A DNA stretch of 19,940 nucleotides, from the NCBI GenBank assembly GCA_046262015.1, contig JBHENN010000108.1:1-19940 (forward strand), given 5' to 3'. Below are positions 14,129 to 19,940 of the stretch, one piece after another (the stretch's first letter is position 1; each line of letters starts with the position of its first letter). Source of the DNA: JBHENN01 sp046262015 (GTDB taxonomy: Bacteria > Actinomycetota > CADDZG01 > WHSQ01). Under the pieces are notes generated by a model. It did no database searches. It saw only the letters and a program-made list of their open reading frames with translations, and was not told where the DNA came from. The position numbers and the translations under genes were made by a program.

Positions 14129-15202
14129 GTGAGCGGGCGAGCACTCGGTGCCCGGCGCGCCGTAGCGCTGGCTCTCGTTCTCGTCGCCGGGTCGGCGACA
14201 TTCGTCTCGACGCTCCATGCGGCCCCCCGCCGGATCGACCTCGACGAGGCGGAGCGTCGGCTGCTCGAGCTCGAGCGAGAGTTCGAGCTGGTGGTCGAGG
14301 AATACAACCTGGTGCACGAGGAGCTCGGCGAGATCGTCGCCGAGATGGGGGCCGCACAGCTCGAGGTCCGCGACATCGAACGCCGCATGGCCGGCAAGCG
14401 GGACGCAGCCGTCGAGCTCGCACAGGAGCTGTACAAGGCCGGGCCGTCGGTGGGCCTCGAGGCCGTTCTCAGCTCCGAGAACATCGGGCAGATCCTCGTG
14501 CGGGTGAAATACCTGAAGACGACCCAGACGGCCCAGACGAGGGTCTTCGAGCGGCTCAACGCCGACCAAGGACTGCTCGACGCGAAGCTTGCGCTGCTCG
14601 AGAAGGACCGTGAACGGGCTCAGGCCGCGGAGAACCGACTGGACGACCTGCGCGCCGACATCGAAGCCAAGGTGGCGGCGCAGCGGGGCGAGATCGCGGA
14701 ACTGACCGCGGCGATCGAACGCGCGGAGTCCCTGCGCGAACGGCGCGCCGAGGAGCAGGCCGCACTCGCCGCGGCCGAGGCTGCCCGCGACCGGCTCGCC
14801 GGCGCGCCGGATGCCGCTGCGCCTTCGGGCATCACGGCGAAAGCGTCCAACCCCTCGGCGCAGACCGCCGTCGACGCCGCGCTGTCACAGGTGGGCAAGC
14901 CGTACCAGTGGGGAGGCGCCGGGCCCGACTCCTACGACTGCTCCGGGCTGATGATGTGGGCGTGGGCGAAGGCGGGCGTCTCGCTCCCGCACAACTCCGG
15001 GATGCAGTACGAGGCGACCGCGCGCGTTGCCCAGTCGGATTGGCAGCCCGGCGACATCCTGTTCTTCGGCAGCCCGATCCACCACAATGCGATGTACATC
15101 GGCAACGGCAGGATGGTCGAAGCGCCTTATACCGGCCAGTTCGTGAGGGTCGTGTCCGCGTACCGCTCCGACTACGCCGGTGCCGGACGCCCGGGGGTCT
15201 GA
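14129..15202 (+). CDS. Secreted coiled-coil NlpC/P60 peptidoglycan endopeptidase (RipA-like)
   Basis: A 357-residue exported protein: signal peptide at about 1–31 (hydrophobic run after GARRA, ending near LHAAP), a long charged heptad region at about 37–225 that should form coiled coils, a short Ala/Pro linker, and a C-terminal NlpC/P60 domain from about 245. The domain shows GKPYQWGGAGPDSYDCSGL with catalytic Cys271, and HHNAMYIGNG with His319 as the likely catalytic histidine. Such enzymes cut within the peptide stems of peptidoglycan; the coiled coil commonly mediates autoinhibition or binding to an FtsX-like partner. GTG at 14129 is set by GGGAGG at 14119–14124. It is divergent from the Tad operon and shares its structured control region. 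The stop lies in a strong hairpin. Confidence 0.95.
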   Translation: MSGRALGARRAVALALVLVAGSATFVSTLHAAPRRIDLDEAERRLLELEREFELVVEEYNLVHEELGEIVAEMGAAQLEVRDIERRMAGKRDAAVELAQELYKAGPSVGLEAVLSSENIGQILVRVKYLKTTQTAQTRVFERLNADQGLLDAKLALLEKDRERAQAAENRLDDLRADIEAKVAAQRGEIAELTAAIERAESLRERRAEEQAALAAAEAARDRLAGAPDAAAPSGITAKASNPSAQTAVDAALSQVGKPYQWGGAGPDSYDCSGLMMWAWAKAGVSLPHNSGMQYEATARVAQSDWQPGDILFFGSPIHHNAMYIGNGRMVEAPYTGQFVRVVSAYRSDYAGAGRPGV

Positions 15203-15209
15203 CCCCCGG
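15191..15209 (+). terminator. Perfect GC hairpin over the stop codon of the NlpC/P60 gene
   Basis: CCGGGGGTC (15191–15199), T, GACCCCCGG (15201–15209) is a 19-base perfect palindrome, with the TGA stop at 15200–15202 in its centre. As RNA it would form about seven pairs with a five-base loop. There is no T-tract, as is common for GC-rich actinobacterial terminators. Confidence 0.5.
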
Positions 15210-15234
15210 CGTCGCGCCGACTCACCGCTCGAGC

Positions 15235-15255
15235 CGCTGCATCCTCTTTGCAGCG
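15235..15255. terminator. Perfect 7-bp hairpin between converging genes
   Basis: CGCTGCA (15235–15241) and TGCAGCG (15249–15255) pair around TCCTCTT. It lies in the 100-base gap between the NlpC/P60 gene and the converging transglycosylase gene (stop at 15303), so it could end transcription from either side. On the minus strand no T-run follows. Confidence 0.4.
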
Positions 15256-15302
15256 AGGAACGCAGCTAGCACCCTCGTTCGACCAAGCGTGGGTTCGGCT
15301 GC

Positions 15303-16241
15303 TTAACGCGTGGCGCCGGGACCGGTTAGCTGCACGTCGCCGCGCGCCGTCCGGACGAACACCTGCCAGAAGTAATAGCGGTAGAAGCTGCGCTCGTCGC
15401 GCGCCATCTCACGCGCGTACAGCAGCACGGAGGCCACGTAGTCGTAGCTGTGGTTGTACGCGTACAGCGCCCCGCGCATGTCTTCCGGCGCGCCGGACGC
15501 ACGCAGGAACCGCGCCGCCGCCATGATGGAGTCGCGGGGAGAGCGGATGTCGCCGCGCCCGTAGACCCTCCACGTCGACGGGAGGAACTGCATCGGCCCG
15601 ATCGCCCCGGCGGAGCTGGGTCCGAGGACGCGTCCGAAGCGAGACTCGACGAAGTTGACCGCGGCGAGCACGTTCCACGGGATCCCGAATCGGCGCTGAG
15701 CGCGAGCGTAGTAAGCGCGCAGGCGCTTCGGTGGCGCGGGGTCGGCGGTCTCGAGACGGATCGGGCCGGGCAGCGGGGTCGCGAGGCGTCGCAACTTGCG
15801 GGCGATCGCGACGTGCGCGCCGACCCTTCGGGCGATGGTGCGGGGCACGCGCGCGAGCACCCGGCGCGCCGGGGGCGGCGGGCCCGCAGCCAGGGCCCGG
15901 TAGATCTTCTGCTGACGGAGCCCGCCGAGCTCGACGATCCGGACCCCGGGGTCCTGTAGCCCTCCCCCGACACGGAGCCACCGTGCGACCGCGCGGGGAA
16001 GGCCGCGCTCGACCTCCACGAGGTCCGCGGCGAGCGCCCCGGCGCGCCGCGGGATCGGCGCGCGCAGGGCGTCGAGGCGGAGCGGCGGGCGGGACAGGTC
16101 TCCGGGGCGATCCGAGGTGCGCCCGGTGGCGGTCGGCCGGGCTGCGCCAGGGATGGGCACGGGCGGCGAGGACGGGCTGCACGCAGCCAGGGCCAGGCCG
16201 GCCACAGCCAACGCGATGAGAGGTGCACCCGAGCGAAGCAT
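15303..16241 (-). CDS. Lipoprotein lytic transglycosylase (SLT/MltB-like)
   Basis: A 312-residue protein. A lipoprotein signal ends in LALAAC with Cys21 lipidated, followed by a Pro-rich spacer. The middle (about 60–175) is Arg- and Leu-rich and helical. The lysozyme-like domain (about 175–290) contains FGIPWNVLAAVNFVESRFG with catalytic Glu199, then SSAGAIGPMQFLPSTWRVYG (209–228), and later MRGALYAYNHSYDYV, all typical of transglycosylase SLT domains that cut the glycan strand to 1,6-anhydro ends. ATG at 16241 was chosen because it gives a proper signal peptide; a TTG at 16268 in the same frame would bury it. The ribosome-binding site is weak. It follows the EamA gene after 69 bases on the same strand, with a 12-base palindrome (16283–16294) between them. 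Confidence 0.92.
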   Translation of the reverse strand: MLRSGAPLIALAVAGLALAACSPSSPPVPIPGAARPTATGRTSDRPGDLSRPPLRLDALRAPIPRRAGALAADLVEVERGLPRAVARWLRVGGGLQDPGVRIVELGGLRQQKIYRALAAGPPPPARRVLARVPRTIARRVGAHVAIARKLRRLATPLPGPIRLETADPAPPKRLRAYYARAQRRFGIPWNVLAAVNFVESRFGRVLGPSSAGAIGPMQFLPSTWRVYGRGDIRSPRDSIMAAARFLRASGAPEDMRGALYAYNHSYDYVASVLLYAREMARDERSFYRYYFWQVFVRTARGDVQLTGPGATR

Positions 16242-16310
16242 CGCCCACTGACTACCAGGAAACGCCAAGTCGCCCGAACCAAGCTCCGCGGAGCGGGGTC
16301 CTCGGGTGGG

Positions 16311-17315
16311 TCAGGCCCTGGCGGTGGACATCGCCGGCGCGCCCGACCGGTCCTCTGATACCGGTTCCTCGGGAAGGGCGGGGCGGTCGGCCGGGCCTAC
16401 GACCTTCTCCTTGCCGAGCGTGAACGCCACCGAGGTGAGGATCACGGCGGCGCCGACGAGCGTCGTCGCTGTGATCTCCTCGGACAGGATGGCCCAGCCG
16501 AGGAAGATCGCCACCACGGGGTTCACGTACGCGTAGGTCGCCACCCGCGAGATCGGGGCGTTCTGGAGCACCCAGACGTAGGCGGTGAACGCTACCAGCG
16601 AGCCGAACACGATCAGGTAGGCGAGGCCGGCGAGCGACGCTCCGGAGAAGGCGGCGACCTCCAGCGACGACGCCTCCCCGCGCACCAGGCCGGCCGCGAT
16701 CAGGATGGCACCCCCGCACAGCATCTGGATCCCGGTCGACAGGAACGGGTCGCCGGGCAGGGCCAAGCGTTGAGACAGGAACGAACCCGTGGCCCAGTTG
16801 GCGGCGGCGACTATCAGAAGCAAGATGCCCCACAGCTCGACTCCGTCGGGTCGGTTCCCGGGGAGCACGAGGATCCCCACGCCGGCGAACCCGACCGCGA
16901 CCGCACCGAGGGTCAGGCGCGACACTTTCTCTCCGGTAACGGCCCGGAGAAGGATCACCCACAGAGGCGTCGACGCGATGATCAGGGCGGCTAGGGCCGA
17001 CGGGACCGTGAGCTCGGCGATGCTGACGAGCCCGTTGCCGCCGAGGAGGAGCGCCCCGCCGACGACCGACGCGGCGAGAACCTCCCGGCGGGTCACCCGC
17101 ACCGCGGCGCGCCCGCGGCGAGCGAGGATCCAGAGATACACGATCGCGCCGGCGATCAGGAAGCGGACACCGGCCGTGAGCAGCGGTGGCATCGTCTCGA
17201 CCACGACGCGGATGGCCAGGTAGGTCGAGCCCCACACCAGATAGACGGTCGAGAGAGCGATCCACACGAGGATGGCGTGCGGCTGCTTCCTCACGAACGC
17301 GCCCGGCGATTGCAT
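16311..17315 (-). CDS. EamA-family (drug/metabolite transporter) inner-membrane exporter
   Basis: A 334-residue protein with ten likely membrane helices in two EamA repeats. The first opens with VWGSTYLAIRVVVETMPPLLTAGVRF (about residues 27–52), the classic EamA start, and contains ELTVPSALAALIIASTPLWVILL. The second ends with PISRVATYAYVNPVVAIFLGWAILSEEIT, the standard last-helices motif. The tail (about 305–334) is polar and acidic. The family exports amino acids, metabolites or small drugs; YedA/RhaT-like members are the closest in layout, and the substrate is not readable. ATG at 17315 gives the expected N-terminus but the ribosome-binding site is weak; the frame upstream is a shadow. It is divergent from the membrane protein at 17463. 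Confidence 0.93.
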   Translation of the reverse strand: MQSPGAFVRKQPHAILVWIALSTVYLVWGSTYLAIRVVVETMPPLLTAGVRFLIAGAIVYLWILARRGRAAVRVTRREVLAASVVGGALLLGGNGLVSIAELTVPSALAALIIASTPLWVILLRAVTGEKVSRLTLGAVAVGFAGVGILVLPGNRPDGVELWGILLLIVAAANWATGSFLSQRLALPGDPFLSTGIQMLCGGAILIAAGLVRGEASSLEVAAFSGASLAGLAYLIVFGSLVAFTAYVWVLQNAPISRVATYAYVNPVVAIFLGWAILSEEITATTLVGAAVILTSVAFTLGKEKVVGPADRPALPEEPVSEDRSGAPAMSTARA

Positions 17316-17462
17316 GCTGGGGGCAACCTGAGCCGCCGGGGAGCTATTCCGTCTCTCGTAAACTCCGAAGAAACTCAGGCGCGTGCACCCGGCGCGCCGG
17401 TGCGGCGAACGTGGCCGGCCGAAGGTTCGAAGCCGAACGGTCCGACAGGAGACGTCCTCGAT

Positions 17463-18080
17463 ATGGTCATCGCTGCACGCCGTGCCTATTCCGACCTCCT
17501 CCGCTGGATGCGCGGGGCAGCTCCGGGGCGCGCCGAGCGCGCCGTCCTGGGACGCAGAGCGTTCCTCGATACGTGGCTGACGAGCCTCGCGGCGCTCGCG
17601 GTGATCGGCATCGTCTCTCCATCCCGCTTCGCCGCCGGTGCGCGCCCCTTCGGCGACCCGCCGGTGTCGCTGGCCCTGGCCGTCCTCGCCGCCGTCGTTG
17701 GCGGCAGCGTTGCGGCGCGCCACTGGGGCCGCGGAACCGGATCGCCGCGGGGATGGACGGCGGCCCTCGGCTCGGGGATCGAGCACCCTCACGTCGAGGG
17801 CGCTGTCGGCGCGCTGCGGGCGTGTCCCGCTCCGTTCCGGATGCGCTTCACCGCGGGATGGGTATGGGGGCCGGCGCTCGTCGCTCTGCTGGGCGTCGTG
17901 TTCGCCCTCTCGAGCGCCTACTTCGTGGTCGACGCCATCGTCGCCCGCGGAGCGATCGAGCCGGAGCAGCTTCTCTTCGCCGCGGGCCACGCGCTCCTCA
18001 GTCTGGTCACGTTCCTCCTCGGGGCGCGCCGCCTCGGTACGTGGCCGCTGGCGATGACCGTGAGCCGGGCCGCTCGCTAG
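17463..18080 (+). CDS. Integral membrane protein of unknown family
   Basis: A 205-residue protein with about four membrane helices: near 38–55 (WLTSLAALAVIGIV), 65–85 (VSLALAVLAAVVGGSVA), 128–155 (VWGPALVALLGVVFALSSAYFV) and 165–195 (LLFAAGHALLSLVTFLL). A loop with an HPHVEGAVGALRACP segment lies between the second and third. ATG at 17463 was chosen because GGAG lies upstream (17448–17451) and the sequence before it reads as non-coding; the frame is open from 17277. The strong hydrophobic pattern supports a real gene, but I recognise no family. Its TAG stop (18078–18080) overlaps the stop of the converging DUF1611 gene. Confidence 0.7.
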   Translation: MVIAARRAYSDLLRWMRGAAPGRAERAVLGRRAFLDTWLTSLAALAVIGIVSPSRFAAGARPFGDPPVSLALAVLAAVVGGSVAARHWGRGTGSPRGWTAALGSGIEHPHVEGAVGALRACPAPFRMRFTAGWVWGPALVALLGVVFALSSAYFVVDAIVARGAIEPEQLLFAAGHALLSLVTFLLGARRLGTWPLAMTVSRAAR

Positions 18081-19144
18081 GACGGACGCCCGGCAGCTTC
18101 GAGGGCGTCCGCCACGGCAGACCACAGTCGCGGCGCGTCGCCGGCCATGACGTCTCCGGCGACAAGACCGGTCTCTTCTTCGATCTCGGCAAGCGCGGCG
18201 CGCCGCTCGTCGGGCGACAAACCGAGACAGTTGACCGCGACGCATGCGACGCGCGCCGGGCGGACGGTCGCCGCCATCGACTCGTACACCTCCACCATCT
18301 CGGCGAGCGGAGGCAGCGAGGTATAGGGCGGCTCTTCGATCGCGGTCCGACCTGCCTGATGGCAGAGAACCAGCACCTCCGGCGCAGAACCGTGCAGCAA
18401 CGCGAGCGTGACCCCCGCGTAGGCGGGGTGCCACAGCCCACCTTGACCTTCCACGATCAGCACGTCCGAGGACGGGTCGGCGTCGCACACGAGCTGCTCG
18501 GCCGCGCCCGAGCAGAAGTCGCTTATCACCCGGTCGACCGCGATGCCCGCTCCGGCGATCAGGATGCCCGTCTGCCCCGTAGCCACGAACTCGACCGCCT
18601 GCCCGGCGGTGCGCCCCGCGGCGGCAAGCTCGAGCGAGACCGTCATCTTCCCCACCGCACAGTCGCTGCCGACGGTCAGCACGACGCGCTGCGGGACGCC
18701 GAGGCTCCTGCCGGTGAACAGCGGGATCTCCGCAGGAGGATCGCGCACGTCCCACAGGCGCGCCCCGGCGGTGGCCGCGGCACGGACCAACTCGTCGTCG
18801 TCGCGCAGGAACCGGTGCAGCCCGTTAGCGATCTCGAGCCGAGCCTCGATGCCCTCGAGGATCCACGCGCGCCAGTGGTCGGGGACCCACCCTCCCGGGG
18901 TAGCCACCCCGAGCAGCAGTGAGGTCGGTCCGTACTGGAGGGCGTCGGCGACGGACCCCACGATGGGCGCGCTGCGGCCGAGCTCCGGCATGACCTCGTC
19001 GAGCGAGCCGCCGGCATGATCGCGGTCGATCACGCACGCGATCGGAGCGCGCGCGTAACGGATCACCCCGTGCGCCGTCTTCGCGTGGCGAGTCGTCAGA
19101 TAGCCGTCGGTCAGGACGGCCCACGACCGGTCGGGCACGCTCAC
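18077..19144 (-). CDS. DUF1611 / DgcN-like D-glutamate N-acetyltransferase
   Basis: A 355-residue P-loop protein of the DUF1611 family. An N-terminal Rossmann-like part (about 1–135, with LTDGYLTTRHAKTAHGVIRY) precedes a nucleotide-binding part with TVGSDCAVGKMTVSLEL (Walker A, about 157–173), ATGQTGILIAGAGIAVDRV and DVLIVEGQGGLWHP (227–240). Members paired with an epimerase gene have been shown to be D-glutamate N-acetyltransferases (DgcN) that work with the racemase DgcA; other DUF1611 proteins are uncharacterised. GTG at 19144 overlaps the stop of the epimerase gene (GTGA, 19141–19144), the DgcN–DgcA pairing. Function is inferred from family and context. Its TAG stop at 18077–18079 overlaps a gene on the other strand. 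Confidence 0.88.
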   Translation of the reverse strand: MSVPDRSWAVLTDGYLTTRHAKTAHGVIRYARAPIACVIDRDHAGGSLDEVMPELGRSAPIVGSVADALQYGPTSLLLGVATPGGWVPDHWRAWILEGIEARLEIANGLHRFLRDDDELVRAAATAGARLWDVRDPPAEIPLFTGRSLGVPQRVVLTVGSDCAVGKMTVSLELAAAGRTAGQAVEFVATGQTGILIAGAGIAVDRVISDFCSGAAEQLVCDADPSSDVLIVEGQGGLWHPAYAGVTLALLHGSAPEVLVLCHQAGRTAIEEPPYTSLPPLAEMVEVYESMAATVRPARVACVAVNCLGLSPDERRAALAEIEEETGLVAGDVMAGDAPRLWSAVADALEAAGRPS

Positions 19145-19940
19145 TCAGGGCGCGCCTCGAGGCCGAGGCCGGGACCGTCCGGCAGCGTGACGCTCCCGGA
19201 GGAGTAGGACACGCCGGGAAAGGGATCGGCGGCGAGCAGCAGCGGTCCGTCGAGGTCGGCGTGGTCGACCAGCGGCGCCACGTAGGCGGCGGCGGTCGTT
19301 GCGATGCCGGTCTCGAGGTTGCACCCCAGCATCACGTCCATGCCCAGAGAGCGCGCTACCGCGATCGCGTTGACCGTCTCGCGGATCCCGCCCGCCTTGC
19401 GCAGCTTCAGGTTCACACCGTCCACGCACCCCGCGAGGTCGGCGACGTCCGCTGCGGTGCATGCGTCCTCGTCGGCGAACACCGGGATGGGAGAGGCGCG
19501 CCGAACCTTGCCGAGGTCGTCATGGCGGCCCGCCGGAACGGGCTGCTCGCACAGCTCGATACGGCAGTCGCCGAGCGCGTCCAACCTCTCGATCGCCTGA
19601 TCCAGCTCCCACCCTTCGTTGGCGTCGATGCGGATCGCGCCGGGGAACACGTCGCGCACCGCGCGAACGACGTCGACGTCGCCGTCGAACCCGACCTTCA
19701 TCTTCAGGATGGGGTGATCGGCAAGGGATGACGCGCGCGCGACCATCTCGTCGGGCGACGCGATCGGGATCGTCACCGATGTCGGAGGGAGACCACGGCC
19801 CCCTACGCCGATCAGGTCGCCGACCGAGATCCCGGCCGTGCGCCCAGCGAGATCGTGGAGCGCGATATCCAGCGCGCACCGGGCGCTGCCCGCCGGCAAC
19901 AGGGCGGTCACCCCCTCGAGATCGAACGGCCCCGCGAGAC
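19141..19940 (-). CDS. Dipeptide epimerase / DgcA-like N-acetyl-D-glutamate racemase (enolase superfamily), 5' end outside window
   Basis: The frame is open to the window edge: LAGPFDLEGVTALLPAG before the GTG at 19911 reads as normal family sequence, so the gene starts beyond 19940 and that GTG is internal. Numbering from it, the muconate-lactonising-type features are: SARCALDIALHDLAG (9–23), the KxK catalytic pair in LKMKVG (Lys70, Lys72), IDANEGW (Asp96), ELCEQPV (Glu122), FADED (147–149) for metal binding, and NLKLRKAGG with Lys169 as the second catalytic base. The end, DLDGPLLLAADP, is typical of L-Ala-D/L-Glu epimerases. The enzyme inverts the alpha carbon of the Glu residue; with the adjacent DUF1611 gene, DgcA-type racemisation of N-acetyl-D-glutamate is the likely role, muropeptide epimerisation the alternative. 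Confidence 0.93.
   Translation of the reverse strand, partial: LAGPFDLEGVTALLPAGSARCALDIALHDLAGRTAGISVGDLIGVGGRGLPPTSVTIPIASPDEMVARASSLADHPILKMKVGFDGDVDVVRAVRDVFPGAIRIDANEGWELDQAIERLDALGDCRIELCEQPVPAGRHDDLGKVRRASPIPVFADEDACTAADVADLAGCVDGVNLKLRKAGGIRETVNAIAVARSLGMDVMLGCNLETGIATTAAAYVAPLVDHADLDGPLLLAADPFPGVSYSSGSVTLPDGPGLGLEARPE

Noticed and set aside
15203..15302. Possible tRNA, because of a GTTCGA string
   Set aside because: No acceptor stem, anticodon arm or D arm can be formed around it; the gap is too short and only two hairpins are present.
17316..18755. Minus-strand frame extending the EamA gene upstream
   Set aside because: The translation before the ATG at 17315 is shadow sequence of the plus-strand membrane gene and of the DUF1611 gene; EamA proteins begin with the helix that follows this ATG.

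Overview
The window comes from a very GC-rich bacterial chromosome, almost certainly an actinomycetote outside the well-studied genera. The best evidence is a Tad-type pilus locus in the same gene order as mycobacterial Rv3660c–Rv3654c, together with many GTG starts, 4-bp ATGA/GTGA gene overlaps, an LCP-family protein and a RipA-like NlpC/P60 protein. I cannot place it to genus. The first 2 kb looks less GC-rich (two sampled lines give about 55–58%, against 67–80% in sampled lines further on) and may be an accessory segment.

Layout. 1–1366 (+): the 3' end of a TetR-type regulator, a small membrane protein and a flavodoxin-fold NAD(P)H/FMN oxidoreductase. A pair of overlapping dyads follows the regulator. 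1507–2010 (-): a four-helix membrane protein. 2095–5114 (-): a DtxR/MntR-type metalloregulator whose stop overlaps the start of a K+-independent membrane H+-pyrophosphatase. A long imperfect dyad lies on the regulator's own start. 5180–5924 (-): an anti-sigma-factor antagonist (STAS) and an RsbW-like kinase. 6096–7617 (+): a membrane-anchored NTF2-like protein and an LCP cell-wall ligase, with a 17-bp tandem duplication at their junction.

7628–13940 (-): the Tad locus, read from 13940 downward: CpaE/Ssd-like ATPase, TadA ATPase, a single protein with two T2SSF domains (TadB+TadC), a DUF192 lipoprotein, a short Flp-like pilin, a TadE pseudopilin, a TadG-like pseudopilin fused to a VanY/M15 peptidase, then an HExxH oligopeptidase. 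14129–15202 (+): a divergent secreted coiled-coil NlpC/P60 endopeptidase. 15303–17315 (-): a lipoprotein lytic transglycosylase and an EamA exporter. 17463–18080 (+): an unknown membrane protein. 18077–19940 (-): a DUF1611/DgcN protein and a dipeptide epimerase/DgcA-like enolase-superfamily enzyme, cut by the window edge.

How it fits together. From about 6 kb on, most of the window concerns the cell wall: LCP ligation, VanY, NlpC/P60, lytic transglycosylase, a pilus that must cross the wall, and a likely D-glutamate/muropeptide salvage pair. The left half couples a metal-sensing repressor to a proton pump driven by pyrophosphate hydrolysis. No rRNA, tRNA, CRISPR array, insertion sequence or phage gene was seen. 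No gene-free stretch exceeds 300 bases; the longest are 13941–14128, 5925–6095, 17316–17462 and 1367–1506. The strongest leads for something undescribed are the regulator–pyrophosphatase unit with its operator, the pilin–VanY fusion inside the Tad operon, and a strongly repeated palindrome (core GGCGCGCC) across the right three quarters of the window.
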